DNA of 60,284 nucleotides from CAZPZR01 sp964591105 (GTDB lineage: Bacteria; Bacillota; Clostridia; Lachnospirales; Lachnospiraceae): assembly GCA_964591105.1 (NCBI GenBank), contig CAZPZR010000004.1, positions 1-60,284 on the forward strand, in the 5' to 3' direction. The notes beneath the pieces are model-generated. The model was not told the origin of the DNA. It ran no database searches and saw nothing but the letters and a program-made list of their open reading frames with translations. The position numbers and the translations under genes are program-made. Shown here piece after piece: positions 24,701 through 32,522 of the stretch. The stretch's first letter is position 1. Each line of letters starts with the position of its first letter.

Positions 24701-25050
24701 AAGATATGGTTGAGGAATTGATTGACCGCTATGGTGATATTCCAAAGAAAGTGGAGAAACTGTTAGAAGTTGCGACATTAAAATCTTTCGCACATTCTGT
24801 GTATGTAACATCTGTAGAACAAAAGGGCGATACATTTACATTTGCAATGTATGAGAAAGCAAAAGTGCAGCCACAGAAAATCCCGGCACTGCTGGAATCA
24901 TTCAAGGGAGACCTTGTGTTCAAAGCAGATGCGGAAAATCCGTCTTTTGTCTATTGCAAGAAAATAAGGAATAAACGAGAGAAAATGCCGAGTCCATTGG
25001 AAATCGTGAAAAATGTGTTAATTGGGATAAAAGGATTGATTGAAACTTAA
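21706..25050 (+). CDS. mfd: Transcription-repair coupling factor Mfd
   Basis: 1114-residue DNA translocase that pushes stalled RNA polymerase off damaged DNA and recruits UvrA. The UvrB-like N-terminal part (about 1-400, with GQFAVRGGIIDIYA) precedes the RNA-polymerase-interacting domain (LKPGDYVVHENHGLGIYQGI, about 443-462). The SF2 helicase core has Walker A GDVGFGKTEVA (about 594-604), DEEQ in IIDEEQRFGVQHKE, LTATPIPRTL and the QLRGRVGRSNR motif VI. A C-terminal autoinhibitory domain completes the protein. The length is close to the usual 1150. It follows pth by 3 bp, and a promoter for the next gene lies in its last codons. Confidence 0.97.
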   Translation: MQALIQPLKELAEFEEIQKKKKEAPGMIRISGCVHSQKTHMMYALSDGCRYKVIACSSESKAKQVYEEYRMLSTETYLYPAKDLLFYQADIRSKELVKQRMEVLQAVLTKEDVTVVTSFDAFMDALLPKEEIQQRVIRIGSVDVLDMEKLQNQLVAIGYEREAQVEGPGQFAVRGGIIDIYALTEELPVRVELWGDEVDSIRTFDVETQRSIENLDELEIYPAVEFPKEEEKRVSFLDYFPVEDTMLFLDEPVRLIEKGTGVEEEFLEAQKKRLESGYELTDAEVKLYSAREIANRMNAYSSIGFYSLEMRCKELHMRESYYLQTKSVNPYNSSFDLLTQDLKRLKRNGYRVVLLSGSRTRAKRLAEDLRDYNLSSFYSDDMDREVGQGEIMTTYGHVTEGYEYPMLKFTVISESDIFGKVKKKKKRKVYEGRKIQSFSELKPGDYVVHENHGLGIYQGIEKIEVDKIAKDYMKISYAKGGNLYIPATQLDLIQKYANADAKKPKLNRLGTQEWNKTKTRVKGAVKEIAKDLVELYASRQNQNGFVYGKDTVWQREFEEMFPFEETEDQMLAIDAVKRDMESTKIMDRLICGDVGFGKTEVAIRAAFKAVQENKQVVYLVPTTILAQQHYNTFQQRLKDFPVRVDLMCRFRSSAQQKKTIEDTKKGLVDIIIGTHRVLSDDLKFKDLGLLIIDEEQRFGVQHKEKIKKLKENVDVLTLTATPIPRTLHMSLIGIRDMSVLEEAPNERMPIQTYVMEYNDEMVREAIERECSRQGQVYYVYNRVEDIDEVAARIQKLVPELNVAFAHGQMRERELESIMVDFINGEIDVLVSTTIIETGLDISNANTMIIHDADCLGLSQLYQLRGRVGRSNRMAYAFLLYRRDKLLREVAEKRLAAIREFTDLGSGFKIAMRDLEIRGAGNLLGAEQHGHMEAVGYDLYCKMLNEAVKHLKGEMEEEDFNTTLDLNIDAFIPESYIANEYQKLDVYKRIAAIESEEEKEDMVEELIDRYGDIPKKVEKLLEVATLKSFAHSVYVTSVEQKGDTFTFAMYEKAKVQPQKIPALLESFKGDLVFKADAENPSFVYCKKIRNKREKMPSPLEIVKNVLIGIKGLIET

Positions 25051-25064
25051 AAAAAAGATATAAT
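25036..25064 (+). promoter_or_regulatory. Sigma-A promoter for the foldase gene
   Basis: TTGATT (25036-25041), 17-bp spacer, perfect TATAAT (25059-25064). The -35 overlaps the end of mfd. An ATG at 25063 lies inside the -10, which rules it out as a start. Confidence 0.75.
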
Positions 25065-25101
25065 GAAAAAATTAGTAGGTACTAAGGAGGTTTATATTAT
25101 T

Positions 25102-26154
25102 ATGAAAAACAAAGCATTAGTTTTCGCTTTAGCGGGAATGATGGCAGTGACTTCTCTGACAGGATGCAGCAGTTCTTTTGATGGAGATGCCGTAGCGATT
25201 ACAGTAGGAGAGGAAGAAGTAACTGCAGCTGTAGCGAATTTCTACGCTCGATATACACAGGCGCAGTACGAGACATACTACGGTGCATATCTTGGAGAAA
25301 ATATGTGGAGTTCCGAAGCATCTGAAGGAAAGAACTATGAAGAATTTGTAAAAGAATCTGTACAGGATTCTTTGGAAGTTATGGTACTTTCTGAACAGCA
25401 TGCAGACGAATACAAGGCAGCATTAACAGATGAAGAAAAAGAGATGATTGTAAAATCTGCGAAAGAATTCGAAGATGCGAACGATCAGGAAAACAAGGAA
25501 TTAGTGTCAGGGGACCAGGAAACGGTAGAACGTGTTATGACACTCCTTGCAGTGAACAACAAAGTGATGGAAGCTATCAAGGCTGATGCAGACACAGAAG
25601 TATCTGATGAAGAAGCCGCTCAGAAGAGCATGATGTATGTAAGATATGAGTATGAAAGCTACAACGAAGACGGAGAGACAGAGACAGTAACAGACGAAGA
25701 AAAAGCAGAACTTCAGAAGAAAGCAAAAGAACTTTCTGATGCTGCAAAAAATGGTGGAGATTTCGAAAAACTTGCAAAAGATCAGGAAATGACACCTAAT
25801 ACAGTATCCTTTGATTCAGAATCAACAAATTATGATGCAGAATTAATCGCTGCAGCAGATCAGTTGAAAAAAGGTGAAGTGTCAGATGTGATTGAAACAG
25901 AGACAGCATGCTACGTTGTGAAACTTGTAAGCGAGTTTGACAAAGAAGCAACTGAGACAAAGAAGAACGAAATCGTTTCCGAACGTCAGAACGATCTGTA
26001 TAACGAAGTGACAGACGGATGGAAAGAAGAAGTAGAAATCAAAGTAGACGAAAAAGTTTGGGATGCAATTGATTTTAACCAGTTATCCGTATCTGTTGTG
26101 ACAGAAGAAACAGAATCAAGTGAAGACCAGGCTGCAACAGAAGAAGCAGAATAA
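25102..26154 (+). CDS. PrsA-like peptidyl-prolyl isomerase lipoprotein
   Basis: 350 residues from ATG 25102, preceded by AAGGAGG. The signal peptide ends in the lipobox LTGC (about 19-22), so the protein is anchored to the outer face of the membrane by a lipid-modified cysteine. A SurA/PrsA-type N-terminal domain is followed by a PpiC parvulin domain (about 195-290: KAKELSDAAKNGGDFEKLAKD and KKGEVSDVIETETACYVVKL). The C-terminus is very acidic (ESSEDQAATEEAE). It should fold or protect secreted proteins after export. The exact substrate is unknown. It follows mfd and has its own strong promoter, and the aldo/keto reductase begins 25 bp after it. Confidence 0.85.
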   Translation: MKNKALVFALAGMMAVTSLTGCSSSFDGDAVAITVGEEEVTAAVANFYARYTQAQYETYYGAYLGENMWSSEASEGKNYEEFVKESVQDSLEVMVLSEQHADEYKAALTDEEKEMIVKSAKEFEDANDQENKELVSGDQETVERVMTLLAVNNKVMEAIKADADTEVSDEEAAQKSMMYVRYEYESYNEDGETETVTDEEKAELQKKAKELSDAAKNGGDFEKLAKDQEMTPNTVSFDSESTNYDAELIAAADQLKKGEVSDVIETETACYVVKLVSEFDKEATETKKNEIVSERQNDLYNEVTDGWKEEVEIKVDEKVWDAIDFNQLSVSVVTEETESSEDQAATEEAE

Positions 26155-26179
26155 TTGCTCGTCTGAGAATGGTGGAAAT

Positions 26180-27214
26180 ATGGGAAACGTAAGATTAGGT
26201 TCCACAGGTATTCTTGTGAATAAATGTGGATTTGGCGGATTGCCAATTCAGAGAATCAGTGAAGAGGCAGCGGAACAGTTGCTTTGGAAAGCAATTGATG
26301 CAGGGATTAACTTTTTTGACACTGGAAAAACTTATGGTGACAGTGAGGAAAAGTTAGGAAAAGTTTTATCCAAAGTCAGAGAGCGAGTATACATTGCTAC
26401 AAAGACACCTGCAAAGACTGCAGAAGACTTTTGGAAAGATTTAGAACAGTCTTTAGAAAGATTACAGACGGATTATATTGATATTTATCAATTTCACAAT
26501 CCTCCATTTTGTCCAAAGCCAGGAGATGGAACTGGACTTTATGAGGCGGCATTAGAGGCAAAAGCGCAAGGGAAAATTCGACATATCGGAATTTCCAGCC
26601 ATAAATTGCCAATTGCAAGAGAAATTATCGCATCTGGACTGTATGAGATGCTTCAATTTCCATTTTGCTATCTTGCAACAGAGGAAGATATGGAGATTGT
26701 AGAGGGATGCAAAAAGGCAGATATTGGGTTTGTTGCAATGAAGGCGCTTGCTGGAGGTGTGATTAATAATGCAAAAGCTGCATATGCATATCAGAATCAA
26801 TTTGATTTTGTAGAACCTGTTTGGGGGATTCAGAGAGAAAGTGAATTGGAAGAGTTTATTTCTTATATGGAGAATCCACCAGTGATGGACGAAGAAATGA
26901 AGAAAATCATTTCTGATGATATCGAGGAATTGAAGGGCGATTTCTGTAGAGGATGCGGGTATTGTTTACCTTGTCCAGCAGACATTCCAATTAACCAGTG
27001 TGCAAGAATGTCATTACTTTTACGTAGGGGAAATGCTGAAAATTTCTTAAGTCCTGTGTGGCAGGCAAATATGAAAAAGATTGAGAACTGTATACAGTGT
27101 GGGGCATGTGCAAGCAGATGCCCATATGGATTGAATCCGCCGGAAATGTTGAAGAAGCATTATGAAGATTATAAGAATGTCTTGGCGGGAAAAGCGTCGA
27201 TCGAAAAACAATAG
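26180..27214 (+). CDS. Aldo/keto reductase with C-terminal ferredoxin clusters
   Basis: 344 residues from ATG 26180, chosen because the next upstream ATG lies within the preceding gene. The aldo/keto reductase barrel has FDTGKTYGDSEEKLG (about 48-62), holding the conserved aspartate and tyrosine. KTPAKTAEDF and IGISSH follow, the latter as part of the cofactor side. The C-terminal part carries two cysteine clusters: CRGCGYCLPCP (about 257-267) and CIQCGACASRCPYG (about 304-317), both of the 4Fe-4S type. Such fusions are common in clostridia and probably pass electrons between a nicotinamide cofactor and iron-sulfur centres. The substrate is not predictable. Confidence 0.87.
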   Translation: MGNVRLGSTGILVNKCGFGGLPIQRISEEAAEQLLWKAIDAGINFFDTGKTYGDSEEKLGKVLSKVRERVYIATKTPAKTAEDFWKDLEQSLERLQTDYIDIYQFHNPPFCPKPGDGTGLYEAALEAKAQGKIRHIGISSHKLPIAREIIASGLYEMLQFPFCYLATEEDMEIVEGCKKADIGFVAMKALAGGVINNAKAAYAYQNQFDFVEPVWGIQRESELEEFISYMENPPVMDEEMKKIISDDIEELKGDFCRGCGYCLPCPADIPINQCARMSLLLRRGNAENFLSPVWQANMKKIENCIQCGACASRCPYGLNPPEMLKKHYEDYKNVLAGKASIEKQ

Positions 27215-27230
27215 AAGAAGTGCAATACAA

Positions 27231-27262
27231 AAAAGAGCTGTGCAATGTGCACGGCTCTTTTT
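27231..27262. terminator. Bidirectional terminator between convergent genes
   Basis: AAAAGAGCTGTGCA (27231-27244) pairs with TGCACGGCTCTTTT (27248-27261), with one G-U, around a 3-base loop. T-rich tails exist on both strands, so it serves the reductase (+) and yqeY (-). Confidence 0.92.
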
Positions 27263-27272
27263 ATAATAGAGA

Positions 27273-27719
27273 CTATTTCATGAATGTCATCAGAGTATCA
27301 TTGACAAGTTTGCCATCCGCTTTTCCTTTTACTTTTGGCATCAATACTTTCATGATTTTTCCTTTATCTTTTGCAGTTGGCTCTTCCACACCAACTTCTG
27401 CAAGTGTAGCAGTGATAACTTCGCGAATCTCTGCTTCGTCCATCATCTTAGGAGCATACTGCTCTAAAATGGCGAGACGCTTCTGACATTCTTCGATGAT
27501 GTCGGTACGATCAGCAGGTGTAGTTTCCATAGTTTCTCTTGTCTGCTTGATTTCCTTTAAAATAACCTGAACTTCTTCTTCTGGTGTGAGGTCAGCACGT
27601 TTGTCAATTGCTTTATTCTTAAGAGCTGCTAAAAGGGCAGATAACGTTTCTTTTGTATCTTTGTCCTTTGCTTTCATTGCCGCAACCATTGCGCTTCTTA
27701 CTTCATCAATTTTACTCAT
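27273..27719 (-). CDS. GatB/YqeY domain protein
   Basis: 148 residues from the minus-strand ATG at 27719 (MSKIDEVRSAMVAAMKAKD), which has AGGAGG upstream. A longer frame of 165 residues lacks a ribosome site. It is a helical GatB/YqeY protein, related to the C-terminal tail domain of the glutamyl-tRNA amidotransferase subunit GatB. The motif DKGKIMKVLMPKVKGKADGKLVND near the C-terminus is the family signature. Free-standing YqeY proteins are widespread, and their own role is not firmly known. It is convergent with the aldo/keto reductase. Confidence 0.9.
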   Translation of the reverse strand: MSKIDEVRSAMVAAMKAKDKDTKETLSALLAALKNKAIDKRADLTPEEEVQVILKEIKQTRETMETTPADRTDIIEECQKRLAILEQYAPKMMDEAEIREVITATLAEVGVEEPTAKDKGKIMKVLMPKVKGKADGKLVNDTLMTFMK

Positions 27720-27806
27720 AATCTTAAGTCCTCCTGTCTGTGTCATGTTCAATAGCTTTATTATAGTCAATGTTGAAAAGAATATCTAGTGTGGATTACA
27801 AATTTT

Positions 27807-28343
27807 CTAGAGGCTCGCCCCAAACTGGTAAGCGCGTTCCAAATAGTCACTTCTTTCTAAATCTTCCGGTACATACATGCCAATAGCGTAAAGTTCGCCG
27901 GCACTATCCCAATGCATATAGCGGCATAGAGAATGATAGTGTGTGCGGAGCCCATCCATTGCCCAGTCTTCCTGATCCCCGCAAGCTGCAATCAGAGCAA
28001 ACTTTTTCGGTTGACTGCGAAGAAATGTGTTGTGAGCGAAAAATCGATCAATTGCAGATTTGAGCTGTGCACTCATACCAAAATAATAAATTGGAGTTAC
28101 AAGAACAACAAGCTCAGCGTCTGATAGGAGTGGATACAGTTTTTCAAAATCATCTTTGAATATACAACCATCTTCTATAGTGCGACAGTGGTTACAGCCG
28201 ATGCATGGGTGAATGGATGCAGTAGCAGTATCAAAGGTCTGGATACTGTGTCCGCCAGCACTGCATCCTTTTCTGAATTCGGCAGTTAAAGCTGCAGTAG
28301 TACCTTGTTTGTGCGGGCTTCCGTTTAAAATGAGTATCTTCAT
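27807..28343 (-). CDS. NADPH-dependent FMN reductase / flavodoxin-like protein
   Basis: 178 residues from the minus-strand ATG at 28343 (MKILILNGSPHKQGTT). The flavodoxin-like fold starts with the phosphate-binding loop NGSPHKQGTT, followed by the CIGCNHCRT motif (cysteines at about 47, 50 and 53), usual in the iron-sulfur-flavoprotein-like relatives. VLVTPIYYFGMSAQLKSAIDRF is the FMN isoalloxazine-side loop. It should reduce FMN-bound electron acceptors, and the physiological acceptor is unknown. The N-terminal 31 codons of the longer frame are not supported by a ribosome site. It has its own promoter and is divergent from the phosphoribosyltransferase-like gene. Confidence 0.87.
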   Translation of the reverse strand: MKILILNGSPHKQGTTAALTAEFRKGCSAGGHSIQTFDTATASIHPCIGCNHCRTIEDGCIFKDDFEKLYPLLSDAELVVLVTPIYYFGMSAQLKSAIDRFFAHNTFLRSQPKKFALIAACGDQEDWAMDGLRTHYHSLCRYMHWDSAGELYAIGMYVPEDLERSDYLERAYQFGASL

Positions 28344-28376
28344 ATTGAATCCTCGCTTTCCGTTTAAGATGATTTT

Positions 28377-28405
28377 ATTATAAGACAGAGAGAGGTGTTT
28401 GTAAA
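28377..28405 (-). promoter_or_regulatory. Sigma-A promoter (minus strand) for the flavodoxin-like gene
   Basis: On the minus strand TTTACA (28405-28400), 17-bp spacer, TATAAT (28382-28377), about 30 bp before the ATG. Confidence 0.7.
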
Positions 28406-28429
28406 AAGAATTTCTATGCGATTTCTGTC

Positions 28430-28459
28430 TGTACAATCTGAGAGTTCATAGTGTATAAT
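28430..28459 (+). promoter_or_regulatory. Probable promoter for the phosphoribosyltransferase-like gene
   Basis: TGTACA (28430-28435), 18-bp spacer, perfect TATAAT (28454-28459), 44 bp before the ATG. It is back to back with the minus-strand promoter. Confidence 0.55.
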
Positions 28460-28502
28460 GGAATGCAATATGAATTGCGAAAGTGGAGGTTGAAAGATAC
28501 AA

Positions 28503-29591
28503 ATGAAGGAATGGGATACTGCACAATTAGTTCCACAGTTTTCAGAACAGGGAGTGGATTGTTATCAATTAGAATGCGATGCGTTTCAGAACGAGTACTA
28601 TGTTGTGTCAGAAGAATCTACAAGAAAATTATTGAATTTTCCAGAAGTTGTTGGTTATGAAGTATATCGTTGTCTGATTTCATCAACATCTCAGATGATG
28701 TACTACCTGAAAGAGAAGAAGAAAATCACAACGGCAAACATCTTGTCAATTCTTCGAGGAGCATTGAATTACCCACTTGAGGAAAGTTGTTTCCGTGAAC
28801 ATATTCGTGTACATGATATTAGTTTCTTATCCAGTGAGCGTGTATTTAATGCAGACGAGATTGCTGGACTTGAGATTAAGTATCAGAAACTTACAACAGT
28901 TCCAAACAGTACATTGATGATTGGAGATATCATTGCAACAGGAGATACTTTGGTACACTGTTTGAAGTATGTGACGGACTATTACAGAAAAGCAGGAGCA
29001 CAGCTTCGCAATGTGGTTGTCTTTACAATCGGTGGAACAAAGGCTATTGAGATTCTGGAAGAATTGACAAAAGAAATTCGTGAATACTGGCCAGAATTCG
29101 AAGGGTTTATTGTAGTTTACTATGAAGGAATCTTTACAACTTACCAAGATAAAGGGCTTTCAGGAATTAACCGACCAGACGTAGACTTCTTCTGGAAGGG
29201 TGGAATGATCGCACCTGAATTTAGACGCCAGACATTGTCTATGCAGAATCCATTATTTGAAAAATGTATCATTTACGATGGTGGAGCAAGACGTTACGAA
29301 ATCCAGGAACACATTGAAGAAGTGTTAGAATTCTGGGAAGGAATGGCTGAACGAAGTGATGCGATTCCAGTGGACAAGCTGTTAGAAGAGAAGTTGGGAT
29401 ATGAACTTCCAATTTCTTATGAAGACTGGAAGAAAGCAAATCGCTATGAAAAACTTCCAGAAAAACAGAATAAATGGTTGTATCAGCAGGAGCAGGGCTA
29501 TATTCAAAGTGTAAAAGACCTGACTGTTAAAGAGATTGCAAACCAGCGTATTGAAGAATTCCGTACAGAATTAAACAAATATATTTTATAG
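28503..29591 (+). CDS. Unrecognised phosphoribosyltransferase-like protein
   Basis: 362 residues. Residues 138-150 (LMIGDIIATGDTL) match the PRPP-binding loop of type I phosphoribosyltransferases, i.e. four hydrophobics, an acidic residue, then ATGxT. Upstream, ILSILRGALNYPL (80-92) resembles the conserved strand and loop found before it in uracil-type enzymes. The rest, including a long C-terminal helical region (about 260-362), is not recognisable. There is no signal or membrane segment, so it is cytosolic. The second acidic residue of the usual D-D/E pair is replaced by I (GDII), so the loop is not canonical. It starts with GGAGG 11 bases upstream. A peptidase gene follows after 12 bp and probably shares its operon. 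Function not assigned. Confidence 0.75.
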   Translation: MKEWDTAQLVPQFSEQGVDCYQLECDAFQNEYYVVSEESTRKLLNFPEVVGYEVYRCLISSTSQMMYYLKEKKKITTANILSILRGALNYPLEESCFREHIRVHDISFLSSERVFNADEIAGLEIKYQKLTTVPNSTLMIGDIIATGDTLVHCLKYVTDYYRKAGAQLRNVVVFTIGGTKAIEILEELTKEIREYWPEFEGFIVVYYEGIFTTYQDKGLSGINRPDVDFFWKGGMIAPEFRRQTLSMQNPLFEKCIIYDGGARRYEIQEHIEEVLEFWEGMAERSDAIPVDKLLEEKLGYELPISYEDWKKANRYEKLPEKQNKWLYQQEQGYIQSVKDLTVKEIANQRIEEFRTELNKYIL

Positions 29592-29603
29592 GAGGCACCA
29601 GAG

Positions 29604-30935
29604 ATGGAACCAATTTTAAACACCTTAGTGGATCAGTACAAAGAAGAAATGTATGAGGAATTAGCAGAACTCATTCGTTTCAATACCGTGAATGATCCGT
29701 CAACAGCAGGAGAGAATGCTCCATATGGAAAGGCAAACAGAGAAGCGCTTGACCGCGTGATGGAAACCGGAAAAAGACTCGGATTCGAGGTAAAAGACTA
29801 TGACGGATATGCAGCAACAATCGGATGGGGAACAGAAGGAAAAGAAGTAGGTGTTCTTTCTCACATGGACGTTGTTCCGGTTGGAGATGGATGGAATACA
29901 GATCCATTTGACCCAGTAATCATTGATGGAAAGATGTTCGGACGTGGAACAATTGATGATAAGGGACCAATGATTGCAGCATTGTACGCAATGAAAGCCG
30001 TAAAAGAAAGTGGACTTCCTGTGAAGAATCATATGAAGCACATCATTGGCTGTAACGAAGAAGAAGGACATAACTGCGTGAAATATTATCTGACAAAAGA
30101 AAAAGGACCAGATATGGGATTCTCGCCAGATGCATGTTTTGGAGTTATCCACGCAGAAAAGACAATTCTTCGTTTTGAAATCAGCAAAGAATGGGAACAG
30201 ATGAACACCAATGGATTGTCTGTGGAAAAAATTGAAGCTGGTACAGTAGTAAATGCTGTTCCAAACCTCGCGAAAGTATGGCTCAAAGATGCAGAAGGTA
30301 ACACAGAAGTAAAAGATTTCCATGGTGTGACAGCTCATGCAATGTGCCCATGGGTAGGTGAGAATGCAATTCTTCCAATGTTAGATTACTTGCGTGGACT
30401 CGACCTTGCAGATGACAGCGTGAAAGAATTTTTCCAGTCATTATACGATCTGTTCGAAGATGGATGGGAAGGCGGAAACCTTGGAATCGCCTGCGAAGAT
30501 AAATTATCAGGAAAACTGACAATGAACCTTGGAATTATGGAGATGAATGAACACAGAGGAAGTGTTAAGATTGATATCCGTTGTCCAATTCACAGCGACC
30601 CACAGGTAATTATTAAAACAGTAGAACTTGCATGCAAGAGCAAAGGACTCCACCCAGAAGTTATTTACTTGTGTGACGCATTATATGTACCAAAGGATTC
30701 TGAACTTGTACAGACACTTCTTGGTGTATACAATGAAATGACAGGAAGAGATGAAGTTCCAATGACAATCGGTGGAGGAACATACTGCCGTGAAGTGGAA
30801 AATGTAGTGTCTTACGGCCCAATTTTCCCTGGAGAACCAGACCTTGCACATCAGGCAAACGAATACATTGATTTGGAAAATATGGCACTTGCTGCAAAGA
30901 TTTATGCACAGGCATTATATGAATTAATGAAATAA
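29604..30935 (+). CDS. M20-family metallodipeptidase (PepV/Sapep type)
   Basis: 443 residues. It is a cytosolic zinc dipeptidase of the M20 family, which cleaves short peptides. SHMDVVPVGDGW (about 86-97) carries the first metal histidine and aspartate. GRGTIDDKGP (about 113-122) holds the bridging aspartate. CNEEEGHN (about 149-156) provides the catalytic and metal glutamates. GGTYCREVENVV and the C-terminal AHQANEYI histidine complete the site. The length fits the dipeptidase group rather than the shorter acetylornithine-deacetylase group. It has GGAGG before the ATG and follows the phosphoribosyltransferase-like gene by 12 bp, so the two may be related in function. A terminator follows. 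Confidence 0.93.
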   Translation: MEPILNTLVDQYKEEMYEELAELIRFNTVNDPSTAGENAPYGKANREALDRVMETGKRLGFEVKDYDGYAATIGWGTEGKEVGVLSHMDVVPVGDGWNTDPFDPVIIDGKMFGRGTIDDKGPMIAALYAMKAVKESGLPVKNHMKHIIGCNEEEGHNCVKYYLTKEKGPDMGFSPDACFGVIHAEKTILRFEISKEWEQMNTNGLSVEKIEAGTVVNAVPNLAKVWLKDAEGNTEVKDFHGVTAHAMCPWVGENAILPMLDYLRGLDLADDSVKEFFQSLYDLFEDGWEGGNLGIACEDKLSGKLTMNLGIMEMNEHRGSVKIDIRCPIHSDPQVIIKTVELACKSKGLHPEVIYLCDALYVPKDSELVQTLLGVYNEMTGRDEVPMTIGGGTYCREVENVVSYGPIFPGEPDLAHQANEYIDLENMALAAKIYAQALYELMK

Positions 30936-30949
30936 GAAAGCGAAGAGAT

Positions 30950-30986
30950 GAAGAGGAGACCTAATGAGGTCTCCTCTTCGGATTTT
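30950..30986 (+). terminator. Intrinsic terminator after the dipeptidase
   Basis: GAAGAGGAGACCT (30950-30962) pairs perfectly with AGGTCTCCTCTTC (30967-30979) around AATG, followed by GGATTTTT. Confidence 0.92.
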
Positions 30987-31088
30987 TGATGTACTTTTTA
31001 TCGGACACGACAAAGTGCAGAATATAGTTACAAAGAAACAATGAGAGATGGCTTTAGCCATTACGATGATGATTAGGAGGATAACATT

Positions 31089-31355
31089 ATGTTAGGAAAA
31101 GATGGAAGATTATATGATTCAAGTTTTGATTTTGATGAAGATGGAGAATTAGATGCATACGAATACGCAGTGATGGATGACATTGTATTTGGGCATGATG
31201 AAGATGAGGATGAGGAAGAAGACTCTTATGAGGAAAGCCTGAGCGAACGCTGGGACTACATGGATGATGACGAAAAAAGAGAAGCGTTGGAAGATGCAGG
31301 AATTGATTATGATGACTGTGATTTAGATGATTTAGATGAATTTGATTTTGAATAG
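31089..31355 (+). CDS. Very acidic small protein with one EF-hand loop
   Basis: 88 residues, a large share of them aspartate or glutamate. Residues 14-25 (DFDEDGELDAYE) fit the 12-residue EF-hand loop DxDxDGxLxxxE exactly, with D14, D16, D18, G19, L21, D22 and E25 in the calcium positions. The sequence before it (residues 1-13) is short, so the usual entering helix is weak. There is no signal peptide. The rest is aspartate/glutamate-rich with a few tyrosines. AGGAGG precedes the ATG. The gene stands alone after the dipeptidase terminator. Calcium binding is an inference from the loop; the overall acidity could also give loops by chance. I know no named family. Confidence 0.7.
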   Translation: MLGKDGRLYDSSFDFDEDGELDAYEYAVMDDIVFGHDEDEDEEEDSYEESLSERWDYMDDDEKREALEDAGIDYDDCDLDDLDEFDFE

Positions 31356-31472
31356 AATTTGTGAGAATAATTCTGAGATTTCATACAGGTTTCAAAAAAT
31401 GGCAAAGAATTAATAATTTTCCTAAAATGAGCGATACTAATATTAGCTTGTTAGGGAAAAGGAGAAATTTGT

Positions 31473-32021
31473 ATGAAAGCAACAGGTATTGTACGTAGAA
31501 TCGATGACCTTGGTCGAGTGGTAATTCCGAAGGAAATTCGGAGAACGCTTCATATCCGTGAGTCTGATCCATTGGAAATATTTACAGACAGAGAAGGAAA
31601 GATTATTTTGAAAAAATATTCTCCGATTGGAGAGCTTGCAACGTTTGCGAAAGAATATGCAGAAAGTATTGCACAGACGTGTGGGCAATTGGTTTGTATA
31701 TGTGATATGGATCAGATTATTGCGGCTTCTGGAAATGGGAAAAAGGACTTCCAAGATCAGGGAGTAACAAAAGAATTTCAAGAAGTATTGCAGAGGCGAG
31801 AACAACTTCTTGCGTATGCGGGAGAACAAAAATTTGTCAAGATGACAGGAGAACAATCTGAGGACTATACTGGGATTGCCATTTCGCCAATCGTTTGCGA
31901 AGGAGATGTTGTTGGAGCAGCTGTACTTCTGTCAAAAGGTGGAAAAAAGCAGCTGGGGGAAGGTGACCAGAAACTGGTCATATGTGCAGCAGCATTTCTG
32001 GGAAAACAGATGGAACAATAG
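31473..32021 (+). CDS. spoVT: Stage V sporulation regulator SpoVT
   Basis: 182 residues. The N-terminal AbrB-type swapped-hairpin DNA-binding domain (about 1-52, TGIVRRIDDLGRVVIPKEIR followed by LHIRESDPLEIF) is joined to a GAF-like C-terminal domain (about 55-180, with AASGNGKKDF, IAISPIVCEGDVVGAAVLLSKGG). This matches SpoVT, a forespore regulator that adjusts sigma-G-dependent genes. The length is normal. A ribosome site AAAAGGAG lies before the ATG. I did not find a convincing sigma-G promoter upstream. A weak GATACTA-like element is at 31433, without a well-spaced partner. It precedes the TIGR04086 membrane protein by 60 bp. Confidence 0.93.
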   Translation: MKATGIVRRIDDLGRVVIPKEIRRTLHIRESDPLEIFTDREGKIILKKYSPIGELATFAKEYAESIAQTCGQLVCICDMDQIIAASGNGKKDFQDQGVTKEFQEVLQRREQLLAYAGEQKFVKMTGEQSEDYTGIAISPIVCEGDVVGAAVLLSKGGKKQLGEGDQKLVICAAAFLGKQMEQ

Positions 32022-32081
32022 GTTGAAAGAATCATTTTTGTCTCTTTTCGTGCATAGATATGTGGTACGAGGAGGGATGAC

Positions 32082-32456
32082 ATGGAAAGACAAGTATATC
32101 GACAAGCGAAGCTTATGTGGATGCTGAAAGCATTATTGGTATCGTATATAGTTTCTGCATTTTTATTGATGGGTCTGACGATGCTCTTGTATAAATTGGA
32201 ACTAAACGAGAGCATTGTATCAGCAGGAATCATTGCAATTTACTTTACTTCTACATTTTTTGGAGGAATTGTGATTGGAAAATTGGTGCGGGTAAGACGA
32301 TTTCTGTGGGGGCTTCTACTGGGGATTTTGTATTTCGCACTGCTTCTTTTGATTACACTTGGAGTCTACCGGACATTACACGGAGACAGCATAAATTTGA
32401 TGACAACATTGATTTTATGTGCAGGTGGAGGAATGGCAGGAGGGATGATTTCCTGA
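32082..32456 (+). CDS. TIGR04086-family membrane protein
   Basis: 124 residues with four membrane helices (about 15-38, 46-66, 72-92 and 100-122), a basic N-terminus and a glycine-rich end (CAGGGMAGGMIS). This size and helix pattern is that of the TIGR04086 family, which is largely confined to clostridia. Members often sit next to secDF and to the SCIFF peptide and its radical-SAM partner. Here secDF follows directly and no SCIFF gene is present in the 139-bp gap. The function of the family is unknown, though linkage to the Sec machinery is suggestive. AGGAGGG precedes the ATG. Confidence 0.85.
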   Translation: MERQVYRQAKLMWMLKALLVSYIVSAFLLMGLTMLLYKLELNESIVSAGIIAIYFTSTFFGGIVIGKLVRVRRFLWGLLLGILYFALLLLITLGVYRTLHGDSINLMTTLILCAGGGMAGGMIS

Positions 32457-32466
32457 TTTGGAACTA

Positions 32467-32495
32467 TTGATAAAACTGTGCGGAAGTGTTATACT
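32467..32495 (+). promoter_or_regulatory. Sigma-A promoter upstream of secDF
   Basis: TTGATA (32467-32472), 17-bp spacer, TATACT (32490-32495). Predicted start near 32502, about 94 bp before the ATG and only about 20 bp before a terminator-like hairpin. Confidence 0.75.
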
Positions 32496-32522
32496 GATTT
32501 AAGCTGAGCAAAGGTGAATGAG

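Noticed and set aside
31433..31439. Sigma-G promoter before spoVT (GATACTA)
   Set aside because: The -10-like element has no -35 at the right distance (GAATT is about 21 bp away), so it is not reported as a feature.
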